Assembly (NCBI RefSeq): GCF_030272615.1
Contig: NC_081406.1
Location: forward strand, 145,616,091 to 145,680,090
Origin: Cryptomeria japonica
Taxonomy: Eukaryota > Streptophyta > Pinopsida > Cupressales > Cupressaceae
DNA length: 64,000 nucleotides
Direction of reading: 5' to 3'
A program made the position numbers and the translations under genes. Shown here one piece after another: positions 34,511 through 44,581 of this stretch (the first letter of the stretch is position 1; the number at the start of each line of letters is the position of its first letter). The notes below the pieces were generated by a model that saw only the letters and a list, made by a program, of their open reading frames with translations, did no database searches and was not told the origin of the DNA.

Positions 34511-34987
34511 TAGGCAAACACTGATGCAGATTGGGAAGGAGATGTTGATCACCAGAAGAGTACCTCCAGTGGTGCATTCATTTTGGGAAAGAAGTTGGTT
34601 TCATGGGAAATCAAGAAGCAAGATTTAGTTTCTTTATCTAGTGCCGAAGCTGAGTATATTGTTGCTACTACTAATTGTACCCAGGTAGTTTGGATGAAGA
34701 AAATGTTGAAGGATATCAAAGTTGTGTATGACGAGCCTACTATTATTTACTGTGATAATTCAGGTGCTATTAATATGTCTAAGAATCCGGTACAAAATTT
34801 AAAGACTAAGCATGTGTCAATCAAATATCATTTCATGAGGGAGAAGGTCAGTGAGAAGGAAGTGAAATTAGAATGTATGTCTACAATAGAAAAAATTAAA
34901 AATATCTTTACTAAGCCTTTTCCTCCAAAAATATTTTATTATTTGAGAGACAAGTTAGGGATTTCTGCCCCTCCTGATGAGAAATAG
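34511..34987 (+). pseudogene. Copia-A RNase H
   Basis: Resumes Copia-A pol with NTDADWEGDVDHQKSTSSGA (catalytic Asp kept), KKLVSWEIKKQDLVSLSSAE, AEYIVATTNCTQVVWMKKML, YCDNSGAINMSKNP and KHVSIKYHFMREKV, ending with YLRDKLGISAPPDEK and a TAG. A 134-codon run from 34583 is free of stops, making it the best kept domain of the element. It completes pol. Confidence 0.9.
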
Positions 34988-35379
34988 ATGCATTGAGTTG
35001 CATCAATCCGGTGGACTTTATGGTATTATCTTTTCATCCAGATTGATGAGTTGGTGCTGCTACTAAGCAAGAGTAGTTAGTGTGTTCTTTGGGGTGAGAT
35101 GCCTTTTCTATTGTTTAAAGGGGGAGAGTTTGATATTCTATTTATATGGGAGAGGGATGATTTTGTTTTTTGAGTCTTTCACATTGTTGTCAAAGGGGGA
35201 GAGATGCATGTGAAAAACTGATTCTATTTTTTATATGCATGTTCTTAGGGGGAGTTTTGTAGTCTTTGATATGCATGTTCTTAGGGGGAGTTTTGCTGGA
35301 GATAAATTCTTTCTTTGTATTGATTGTTTTTTACATCCATATGTTGCCATAAATGCCAAAGGGAGAGATTTTTGTGAGT
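34988..35379 (+). other. Copia-A 3' UTR with several polypurine tracts
   Basis: AAAGGGGGAGAG at 35118, CAAAGGGGGAGAGATG at 35193, two TTAGGGGGAGTTTTG at 35246 and 35280, and CCAAAGGGAGAG at 35356, the last serving the LTR start. The segment ATGCATGTTCTTAGGGGGAG is directly repeated (35236 and 35271, about 35 bp apart). The same arrangement of several tracts occurs in C and D. ATGGTGCTGCTACT-type words near 35050 also recur at 58067. Confidence 0.75.
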
Positions 35380-36714
35380 TGTTGGATATTGTTGTTGTCA
35401 TTGATGTCAACATAGTCCCGTGATTTGTTGCTCTGGTGATTGTAGATTGGTTTATTGGGTTCATGATTCAGTATTGGAGTATTTATAGTATCTTTGTATC
35501 ATTTGAGATTGGTTTCAGTGATCTAGGAGATTAATTGATTCGGTTCATGGTTTGGTTATTCTGATTGGTGCTTTGTAGAGTTAAGTATTTCCTCTAGTAT
35601 ATTCCAGTGTGATTAGATCTTGTGATGCAATTTTGGGAAATTGTTTGGGATATTCATGTGTATCTTCATTTCAGTGGGATCATGATTTGGTGATCTATAA
35701 GTTATCTTTCCACGTGAGAGTTGCTATTGTTTGTGTTTTCCTGATTTTCAGATGTTGATCGATGAAGATTTGATAAGTGGTGTTGGTGCTGCTATTATGG
35801 ATGATTCTAATGTGCTTGTTGTTGTTTCCTTATTGTGTCTCATTTTTTTATGATCTGCATTGATTTTTGTGCATGGTTTTGGTGTTTTCCTTATCTAGTG
35901 GCGTTCTTGATGATTGTGAGACCTATTTGGTGGTGTGGCATGTTGTGGTTGACCTTTGAGATATTTCTGGTGGTGTTGCATATTTGAGCATTTGATTTGG
36001 GTCCATGATATGCCATTTATGTCATAATATTGATCCGATGGTCGATCTTTGTATCTGGTGTTGAGATTTTGTAATTAGGTCCTTTTGGGTTCAGTCAACC
36101 TTATTGCCGAGGTTGATGATCGGTATATATAGATGCATTATTCATGTAATTTGTGTGATGGTGGATGTCTACATTATCTAGAAAAAAGATTATTTGTGCG
36201 AGCTAAAAGAGATTATATCTTTTGGTGAAGAGATTGAGAAGAGATTGGTGTGTTGCAAAGTAGACAAATGTGTTTAACCAGATCTGTCATCAGGCATTTG
36301 CAGATGCTTTTCTTTCAATTCATTTGATTTCGGATTGTTGTCCAAATGTTTTGTAAGTCAGTGAGACTTCCTTGTAAGGTAGTGAACCTTCCCTAAGGGT
36401 TGTAGCCTTCTAGGTTATTGTATTTTGAGCAGTGAGCTCCAGGCAGTGATCCTGAATGCAAGTGCATTCACATTGTAATTATTTTCACATACTATTGCAG
36501 AGTATCATCTTATTGTGGGTAGGATCCCACCATGGTTTTTCCCTTAGCCAGGTTTTCCACGTTAAAAATCTTGGTGTTGTGTGCTGTACTGTTATTGTGC
36601 TCATCCTTCTTATTGTTGTAGTTAATCAGATTTGGATTTAAAGTTGAATTTGTGTATCTGGTGAAAAACTGATTCACCCTCGCTCTCAATTTTCCCTCAT
36701 TGTCATTGCCAACA
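35380..36714 (+). repeat. 3' LTR of Copia-A
   Basis: TGTTGGATATTGTTG...CATTGCCAACA, 1335 bp, after the polypurine tract. It has the landmarks seen in all copia LTRs here: GTCATTGATGTCAACA early, a GTATATATAGATGC TATA-like word at 36124, AGTGAGACTTCC, CCACCATGGTTTTTCCC and CTGATTCACCCTC. Its right half matches 14117-14681. Confidence 0.9.
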
Positions 36715-38064
36715 ATATTTTAGTCAATCTTACCAATGACTTCCATATTTGTTTACTTTTGGTGATTTTAATATGGTCTTTATTTCATTATTTGAATTTG
36801 GGATTGTATTAGAATTATATATATTATTAAATTGTATATTTAAGTGTTGTATTAATGTTCTGAACATGTTTTCTAAATAATTATGAAGATGAGAAACAAT
36901 AGTTTAAAATTTGTGATCTAATGATTAAAGTATTAGATTTTAATTGTTGAAATCTAAATTTAAATCTCTAAAATGATATCTAAGATGAAATTTTAAGTGA
37001 TCACAATTTCTAAATTATTATCTAAATGTTAATACTAGGAATATTTCATCTTTTTTGAATTGTATTTTAAGATCCATGATTAAAGAGTGAAGTTGAGAAT
37101 CCTATTATTTTTATTAGTAGCAAATTAGACAATTGTTTGTCTACCAAATTTAGCAGATCAATAACTAGTAAAAATAAATATAACCAAAATGTTGTTTCTA
37201 TGCTTAATATCAACTTCATTTTGTTGGCTCTGCTTACACCTAACATCTCCCTAATTTAATTATTGCATCTCTCTCACAAACCTACAATGATATTGTTTTC
37301 CCTTTCCACGTCTTTTTATGAGCACAAAAAGATCCTAAATGTACACTGAAAGCTCTTCTTGTCTAAAATGTGAAGAGACATTTATGTTATGATTGTTCCA
37401 TATTCCTGTTTTTCCTGTCAGGAGGAGACTGCCCCCTTCAGTATGCTAGTGGTTTCGTAGCTACCCCGAAAGAGGAACTATTGGTTTTGAAACCACCCCA
37501 TGATGGAGCTAGTAGTTTATATATGCTAATGCCTAGGATAAATTTCAAGCCTACAACTTGAGAATAATTTATTCTATTGAATATTCTTTTCAAAATCTTT
37601 ACTCGATCATTTTGAGAATCTACTAATACCTTGAGATAATTTGTTTGAAATCCACAATATAGATAGAAAGGGTAGATCTAAGGTATGGGCTCGAATTGTC
37701 AATTCCTATAAATAGATAAAGAGATCATTGAAACATGGGGTCGTCATAGAGTCTTACTTAATTTCAAAGAAGTTGTCATGAAATTTAAGAAAAAGTCATA
37801 TTTTTCAAAGAAGAAAAATCCATGGTCGAAGGGCAATTGGATTGTGGGTGTGATTATTAGAGTTACAATCCAAGTTGAAATCTTATAAGAATTAGATTTT
37901 GAAATATATAAAAAAAATCACCCAAAGAGATTTTTTTAATTTTGTAAAAGGTTCTTTTATTTGGTGTTAATAAAGTAAACCACTACGGATACTGTAAGAT
38001 ATCTACTCTTGGAGGTTAGTCGTTACATTATTAGATTCTTGTGTTGCTGAAATGAACAAATAAT
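36715..38064. other. AT-rich spacer, no supported gene
   Basis: Nothing convincing is seen. A 63-codon frame at 37370-37561 (GDCPLQYASGFVATPKEELL) looks protein-like in composition but I do not recognise it. Since exon-like sequence of a PEX13 relic begins at 38065, this could be its upstream flank. ATATT at 36715-36719 would be the right target duplication of Copia-A, with the left copy off the window. Confidence 0.4.
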
Positions 38065-38262
38065 ATGCCTCGACAAAAGCCTTGGGAGAATGTTGAAAGA
38101 TCATTTGGTCCTTCTCCATTCAATCCTTCTTTGACTAGTCCTACAAGTACCATTGTAGAGGGAGATTGAGTTGAAAATATTGGAGAGAAGAATTTGGATG
38201 CTAAAAGAAGAGTACATGTTGCTAATAGAAGCACAATTGGTAGGCATATGAGACAAAGACCT
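38065..38262 (+). pseudogene. PEX13: PEX13-like pseudogene, first exon
   Basis: PEX13 is a peroxisomal membrane protein that docks import receptors. The Met at 38065 opens MPRQKPWENVERSFGPSPF, then SPTSTIVEGD, a TGA at 38167, and after it VANRSTIGRHMRQRP. Plant PEX13 begins with a Lys-Pro-Trp-Glu motif, a Ser/Pro-rich stretch and an Asn-Arg...Leu/Ile-Gly-Arg...Arg-Pro motif in the same order, so the resemblance is of order and motifs. It ends at CCT/GTTGGG, a possible splice donor. The second block at 42711 carries the next part of the protein. Recognition is from memory of the family. Confidence 0.6.
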
Positions 38263-39689
38263 GTTGGGACTCATTAAATTTGTGTAATTTGAGAGGCCCA
38301 TTTCAAAATTTTGCTTTGCATTTCCAAATGATCATAAAATGAGTCAGTTCAAATGGCCTAGTTAGAGAGAGGGTAAAATGGAGCCAGTTGATTTTCAAAG
38401 GGTAAGGCTTGGGAAATGTGTCCTACACCTTTCATTTGACCCATGCAATGTGTTGTAACTTTCAGAATTTAGTTTGGATCAGTTTATCAGGCACCCATTT
38501 GAAGGGGTGAGCTGAAAGTGCATTTTAGGTGCAAATGCAGATTTTATTGAGTAGCCTACTTTGAGCTCCTATAACTTTTGCCCTGTTGATCTTCATGTTG
38601 AAATTTAAGGTGTATTTAGTTGTATGCATAAATGTGAGTCAGTATGCAAAATTTGAAGTTTCTAGCAATCCATTGGCTCAGTTTAGCAAGCTCCATCTGT
38701 TTGTGATTTGTATGGTTTGACAAGTCCCTGTTTCAGCTGCTAGTTGGAGCCCTTTTTTGCATAAGTGTAAAAGTTTCCTCAGTGAGTGTCATGCCAGAAT
38801 GTTTGTTCCAGGATATTGTTGGCATGAATGAAAAGCTATGTTTTCGGTTTCAAGCTCTTGCCAATCCGTTTGATCGGTTTTCAAAAGGGTTTCTTGAGCC
38901 ATCTGTTTCAGTGATCCATACTTTCATTGCTACATCAATTAAAGTGGCTATTTTCATGAGCGCACCATTTGCAACCAGTTGGCTTTTCGATCGAACTGAG
39001 TATCCTAAGATTTGACATGTACTTCAAGGTACCTATGCCTCATATTTGAGGGTGTACTGAGATCGTTTGATATTTTAAAGATAGGCATCATGGGTTGCTT
39101 GCGCATTGACTTCATCAGGTCCGCAGTGCTGACAAAGCCAGTTGGTCATCTTTGACCATTAATATCTCTTCATTCAGGATTCATCTTGAGAAACTGCTTG
39201 GTAGAGTTCATTCTTATATATCAGAGTACATGCCTGTCAGATGGCAAGGTCCAGAAAGGTGTTTTGACCAATTTGAAAATTACATCTTCGCGATTAAATG
39301 CGAAAATGTGGCACAAGTGCCTGAAAGTTGCAAAACTCAGTTTGATGATCTGAAAATGGTACCGATTGATTCTAGAGGTATGCTTAAGGTTCTTGAGACA
39401 TTTCAAAGGTCAATTGCATGAAAACAATTTTTTTTTTAGTCGGACCCACTTTGGTGCCCGACCTGACTTGTAGCTTCATGCATCTTTTCAGGCAAAGTTT
39501 TAATTGTTATTTTCAATCATGTGTTTTATGATTTAAGAGATATAGAAGGAGCTAGAGAATCTTATAAGAGGAATATGGACATTAATGGTACATTGAAGCA
39601 GATGCCTAGCTATTTGATAGCTGAAAGGGTGTAAAACCAAAGTTTTCGAATTTTGGTAGCATTCTCCCAGACAAATGGTTGGAAAATGT

Positions 39690-40640
39690 TAAGATGGCTC
39701 AAACCTTCAAAGTAAATGCATTGGCAAGTGTAAAGCTTGATTCCACAACCTTTTCTAAGTCCTCCCTTGCCAGCCATAAAAAAATAAATGAAAAGAGACA
39801 TGGAAACTTCAGCAGAATGCATGTTTGTCAGGCATAAATCCAATTCCGTGACTTTTGTCAGCATCTCCCTGCCATGAGTTAGAATTGGATGTTGAAAAGG
39901 TAGAGAAAGTCCAAAAAATGCAATAGGCATGTTAAGATGCCAAGACCTCTCTCCTGCATGAATGAATGTCCTCCTACAGGCAGTAGTGTGTGACTAAGAC
40001 TGCTCAAAGTTAAAATTAAACCATCCTAAATGCAATGGAAGCTGCAAATCTTCCTCCTTGCCTCCCACGTGACTGGCAAAAGGGTTTTAAAAAAAAAAAA
40101 AGAACTTCAAACAAATTACAATGGCAGCTTCCTGCATGGCATGTGAAGGCAATCATAAAACTTCCAAAGCAAATTGCAATTGGCAAGTGTGGCACCCAAA
40201 CCTCCCACGTATGATATGTTGGAGGCATTGAAAGAGGTTTTAAAATTTCACCAAAATGCTATTGGCAGCTGCAAACCATCCTCTTTTCTCCCTCACGTGG
40301 TGTTAAACAGACCTCTGCCAAATAATTTTTTTACTGTGAATGGAATTTTGAAAAGATTTAAAGAAACCTTCAACAAAATGTATTACCAGTAAAAATGTAA
40401 AGGGGCATTTAAACTTTCAGGCAAATGCAATTCATAGTAGGTTAAAGGCAACATAAACTCTCAAATAAAATGCTAGTATCCTTCCCTGCGTAGTGGTGTG
40501 AGTGGAGGAGGGCATAAAATCAATGAACTTCAAAGCATTGGCAGCCATTAAAACACTCAGAAATCTTCAAAATGCATTCCCAGGCAAAAGAAATTTATCC
40601 CACATTGATTGGGCGGGGGAAAATTTTGGTATTTAAAAAC
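39690..40640. repeat. Diverged interspersed units with AAACTTCAAAGCAAATGCAA and CCTCCCACGT
   Basis: A word close to AACTTCAAAGCAAATTGCAATTGGCAG recurs near 39705, 40030, 40105, 40160, 40240, 40420 and 40530. A second word CCTCCCACGT recurs at 40062 and 40200, with CCTCACGTGG at 40290. Spacing is irregular at 70-190 bp, so the block looks like an old, decayed tandem array. Confidence 0.5.
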
Positions 40641-40832
40641 AACACTCCACACTAGTATAATGTCAAAGCTTAAAGGATTTTGACACAAGGAGCCGGTTGG
40701 GCACCAAGGTGGACCCCATGTGCGTGGGTGGGCTTCCCGAGGCAACCAAGGAGGCCGACAAGTGGCGACCAAGTGGACCCCACGTAGGCACGGATCTTGA
40801 GGTAGGTGAGTTTTGCAAAGAATGGACGTGTT

Positions 40833-41056
40833 AACGATCGTGCAGGTTCAGAGAAGATCGATGGTGCGTTGATTCGCGAAGGGAAGATGATTGAAACTTA
40901 CCCTTCGCAAAATGGTGAAAAGCTCAGGCGAAAACATGAAGGTTAAAGATCGAGCATGTTCAGTGAGATCCGACGGTGCGCGTGGATTCGCGAAGGAAAC
41001 ATGCACACATGTTACCCATTGTGAAATAATGAAAGATGACACGGCGCACAGGTTGC
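40833..41056. repeat. Imperfect 112-bp tandem duplication
   Basis: Copy one has GATCGTGCAGGTTCAG at 40836 and copy two GATCGAGCATGTTCAG at 40948, exactly 112 bp apart. Both continue with GATCGATGGTGCG or GATCCGACGGTGCG and then GATTCGCGAAGG, and ACCCTTCGCAAAATGG or ACCCATTGTGAAATAA further on. A shorter pair, CCAAGGTGGACCCCA and CCAAGTGGACCCCA, lies just before at 40698 and 40768. Confidence 0.75.
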
Positions 41057-41090
41057 AGGTTCAGGTGGAGGTCCAGCTCGCAGGTCCCGC

Positions 41091-41167
41091 TGATATGGCA
41101 ATGAAGTGGTGATGATGTGGTAGACTTGTGGTGTACATGTGGCAGTGACGTGGCAGACACGTGGCAG
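41091..41167 (+). promoter_or_regulatory. Seven 11-bp units with G-box cores
   Basis: Consecutive 11-mers at 41091, 41102, 41113, 41124, 41135, 41146 and 41157, all matching a NNNNRTGGNNN frame; the last three read ACATGTGGCAG, TGACGTGGCAG and ACACGTGGCAG. ACGTGGC is the core bound by plant bZIP factors (G-box/ABRE). A TATA-like AAATATATAG follows at 41275-41284, about 110 bp on, in keeping with a promoter, perhaps an LTR U3. Confidence 0.65.
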
Positions 41168-42710
41168 ATTGATGAGGTGTCATCCGAGGTGGCGCCCAAT
41201 GGACCCTATCAACGAATCAGAGGCTGTCACATGGCAGGGTGTCGGGCCAAAAAATGGAGTGAAAATCAAAATTAAATATATAGTGTAGACTATAGGAGAA
41301 AATCCAAAAATTTAAATGATGTGCACATATTGAGATTTAATTCGCTCAGAGGCTCATTTTTGCCCAAAATATCAAGTATTATATATCACCGAAAAGCTCT
41401 CGAGATAAGGAATTGAACCATGTAGATAATTTTAATAGATTTGGGATATTTTGAGAGAAGTTTCCATAGGAAAGAGAAAGGAAATGAAATTCAGTTGGAA
41501 AAAAAGACACTTGGCAAATTCTACAGACCTAATGTTTTTTCCTCTCCTTCTTATTCTCATTTCTTCTCAATTGTGGGGGTTCCATAATTTTGGAGGAAGT
41601 GCTCTAGATTTCATGGCTTCCAGTTCTAAACTTCTTGATCCAAATTTGTGAAAGCTCTTTGGTTCCTTTCAAGGTATAGAGGTTACATCTTAGGATTGTA
41701 TATTGTTTTTTCTAGGTGCAGGTCTTACTTGTGTCAGGGATGAGTAAATTTCCCACAATATGGTCTCTAGGCATGTATTTTATTGTTATGAATTGAATCC
41801 TTAAGGAGGATAAAATTTGTCAATTTCAAGGAGACTATGTGATTGTTTGTAGGTATCCTTCAATGAAGGTTTTAAACTCTGTAATCAGTCATAAGTGATG
41901 AAATATGTATCCAGATCTGATCATTTTGTGAATGAATCAAATAATGCATTAGTATAAGGTATTGATGCATGAATATCTTGTAAGGAAAATAAATTTGCAG
42001 CTATGATTTGTATTTTGCAGTTCTGTGTGTGACTCTGTTGCCCAATGAGCAAGGCACAAGTCTTTGAAAGATTTGTGGATAGTTTCAGATTCAAATTTAA
42101 AGACAAATCTATTTCCCTTTATGTTTAGGGGTTTGTGTTCTATTCTTTCCAAGCTCTGTTTCATCCATTATTTGTACAAGATCCAACCAATCTATATGTG
42201 TTTCTAATTTGTTGAGCTTGTGAGATCTATCTGCTTTATTGATGCTGTCATATGTGGGTAAATGAGTTTGATTCAGTGCATCAAAAGGGTGTCCCCCCTT
42301 AGGTCTAGCAGAACCTGAAGTGCACGAGGATCAATTAGGGTCCTATGTTATGTTGTCCAAGTCCTGATGTGTTCTATAGAGTGAAATTGGCTACTTCATA
42401 GATCAATTGCATGTGTATTTGGGTTAATCATTTTTGATGAACAAAAAGACCCTAAGAATAGAACTATGGTGCTGGCTATGTAAGTAACCATGAAGGTATA
42501 TATAGGTTGCATTAGTTCCTATTCATGCAACAATTAATCAATGTCGCCAAATTCAGTTGACCTAATTAATGTTGAAAATGTTTATAATATAGCATTCATC
42601 ATCCTTTTAAGCTAGCAATATTAAATTTTGCTACATCTCCATTTCTAAGCATGGTACTACTAATCTAAAGTTTTATAATTATATAATTGTTTATTTTGTG
42701 AAACACACAG

Positions 42711-43104
42711 GTTTCATAATACACTTCATTTGTTGAGTTTGTTTACCAAATATCGGGCTTGGTTCAAATTATAATTCAAGTTATGGTGCTATGAAACCTT
42801 AAAATTTAGGATATGGTTTTGGTATGTGTGGATAAATTAGTATGTATGGCGAATTGGGAGGATATGGAAGTACAATGGGATGATCATATAGTGGTAGTGT
42901 TTATGTCTACAATATGTGCCGTGGATATGGTAGCCTGAATGGATATGGTGGGATGTTCAATAATGGTATGGGAAGCCCAATGGGTGGATACAACTTTGAA
43001 TATAGAGGTCCTTATGGGCCAATGGGATTCAAGATCTAAATAATCCATTTGATGGACCTCCTTTGCCACCAAGATGTTGGCAATCCATGTTGCGAGCGGC
43101 GAGA
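42711..43104 (+). pseudogene. PEX13: PEX13-like pseudogene, Gly/Tyr-rich exon
   Basis: Directly after a CACACAG acceptor the frame from 42746 reads PNIGLGSNYNSSYGAM, then a Gly/Tyr/Met-rich part (GYGFGMCG, YGSLNGYGGMFNNGMG, GPYGPMGF) and, after a one-base shift, NNPFDGPPLPPRCWQSMLRA. Plant PEX13 has just this order: a Gly/Tyr/Met repeat, then a short Asn-Pro...Pro-Pro motif and the start of the first membrane part. Stops at 42800, 42836, 42881 and 43036 make it non-functional. The membrane domain that should follow is missing. A generic Gly-rich protein is the alternative, but the PPxPP-W-S-L run favours PEX13. Confidence 0.68.
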
Positions 43105-44327
43105 CTACTTTTTTTCTCTTATTTACCTTGATCTCTACCTTCTATTTCTGTATAATGATTTAAGTCTAGACAAGACAATTATAGCTATTCTTGAAATGAA
43201 TTTAATGGATGAGTGAGGTTTAACAATCTATCAACTTTTTTTAAGTAATCATCTAGCTAGCTCTCATTCTTGATTGAGTATATGCCTTGTCCAAGCACAG
43301 TGGCCTATCCAAACACTATACAAGCACTTACAATCATAAACACACATGTACATATATCAAATCATAATCATTTGTTCTAAAGTAGGGAGCTGCTTCAAAT
43401 GGTGTTGGATGGTCATGTATCTAGCTTGTTGGGTAAGAAGCAATGTTCCATAAACATTTGAGAATCTTGAGACTTAAAATCCCATTTTTCTCTTTGATTG
43501 AGGGAATCTCTTCATCTTTTTAACTTTTTTATTTTATTTCATATCCTTTATTTGTTTTTCCTTTTTTCATCTTTGAAGAGGTTAAAAACTATACTAAAGG
43601 TTATTTGCATAAATCAAGAATAAAACACAAATAAAGCATTCAAATCAAATAAAAGAAAATAACCTTATACCTTGCCTTCTTTTCTTCCTCCGATTGAGCT
43701 TGAAGTGGAAGTGCACCCAAATGCTCCACTTTATTTTCTCCTTTGATGAAGGATTGTGGATTTCTCTCCACTACACAACAAGATGGGATAATGATGTTGA
43801 CTAAGTTTGATGGATGTTGGATTGGCTATGGCAAGATTTTGGTATAATATTGATACAATATATGATTCTTGACTTCAAATCAGAAGCATGACAATGTAGG
43901 AAAGATGGGTGAATCGTGAGGAGAGGAGACTCCAAGCTATATATTGGAGAGGCTCAAATTAGAGGGCCAAGATTGAATTGGAATGGATGACTAGGATTGA
44001 GAGAAGGTGGGAGAAGATTGAGAGGACAAAGTGCGAGACCAAGCGATTTGACATAAAGATATTTCTTGTCTCCACACTTCTCAAGTACACAAGGAAGAGT
44101 TCCCCAAGTACATTGGGAAGAGAAAAAGGAATATAAAATCCCTTGGGAGAGGACAAATAAATCAAAAATTCCAAGATAAAGGAATGTGTGGGGAAAATAA
44201 ATGGAGAAAGGAATTAAAAATTCCTTGGTAAGAGGGGGAATGGAGAGATTCAAGGAAAGTGAGATTCCTTGAATGGATCAAAGTTGGTGCATTTAAGGTT
44301 TGGAAGGTGAGATGAGAAAGGCCATTT
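43105..44327 (-). repeat. LTR-like block on the minus strand
   Basis: No coding content. On the minus strand it shows a CCAATATATAGCTTGGAG promoter-like word, a pyrimidine-rich 5' half and a downstream GCACTTCCACTTCAAGCTC and CGGAGGAAG region, similar in build to a gypsy LTR. It contains a perfect 10-bp inverted repeat, ATTCAAGGAA...TTCCTTGAAT, at about 44248-44275. I found no ends or duplication that would prove an LTR. Confidence 0.4.
43938..43944 (-). promoter_or_regulatory. TATA-like box on the minus strand
   Basis: The minus strand reads CCAATATATAGCTTGG. If used, transcription would run left from about 43910. Confidence 0.4.
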
Positions 44328-44581
44328 TGTTAGACTTGTTTGAATAATGTTATCATTGATGTCAAACCAACTATCCGGTTTGGACTGGATAGTGTATGTG
44401 TTCCAGATATTAGCATGGATGTTGTATGTGAGGTTGTACATAGTCAGTATGTGTAGTTCTCTTGGTATGTACAAATGTTTCTGTTTTGGTTAGAAGTTAT
44501 TATGCAACATGATGGAGGTAATATGTTATGGATATCTTTGGATGATGATTTTTGAGGTTAGTTTGAGTTCTCATTGATCTA
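44328..44581 (+). repeat. Element C 5' LTR, first part
   Basis: 254 bp up to the element B insertion. Shares AATAATGTTATCATTGATGT and GATATTAGC words with the LTR stub at 57424-57507. Ends with ATCTA (44577-44581), the left target duplication of B. Confidence 0.85.

Larger units (their letters stand above)
14117..36714 (+). mobile_element. Copia-A: Ty1/Copia retrotransposon, split by nested insertions
   Basis: Order on the plus strand: truncated 5' LTR, primer site, gag, protease, integrase, start of RT, RNase H, polypurine tract, 3' LTR. Integrase before RT defines Ty1/Copia. When the nested pieces 17015-18618, 18990-20502 and 20569-26663 and one copy of each target duplication are ignored, the coding frame continues across each point, which shows that these are insertions into a once continuous pol. 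Gypsy-2 occupies the place of most of the RT. About 15 kb of the span is inserted DNA. Confidence 0.9.
38263..42710 (+). other. 4.4 kb gap between PEX13-like blocks: intron with inserted DNA
   Basis: Begins GTTGGG and ends TTATTTTGTGAAACACACAG, consistent with an intron, which would mean the copy was made at DNA level. The 5' part (38263-39500) is non-coding with a T9 run at 39428. The middle carries the repeat blocks listed separately and a promoter-like block at 41091-41284. The pyrimidine-rich stretch at 41530-41580 followed by ATGGCTTCCAGTTC at 41613 looks like a leader and start, but only 13 codons follow. No gag or pol is seen, and TG...CA ends with a full target duplication could not be found. 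Confidence 0.5.

Noticed and set aside
37370-37561. 63-codon ORF with a Met start
   Set aside because: Protein-like in composition but without any recognised motif; it could be chance, so it is only mentioned in the spacer.
38263-41527. Complete LTR element starting TGTTGGGACTC after the PEX13-like exon
   Set aside because: A possible end CTACA/GACCT at 41526 gives only a shifted four-base match to the left flank; not enough to call ends. An intron start fits as well.
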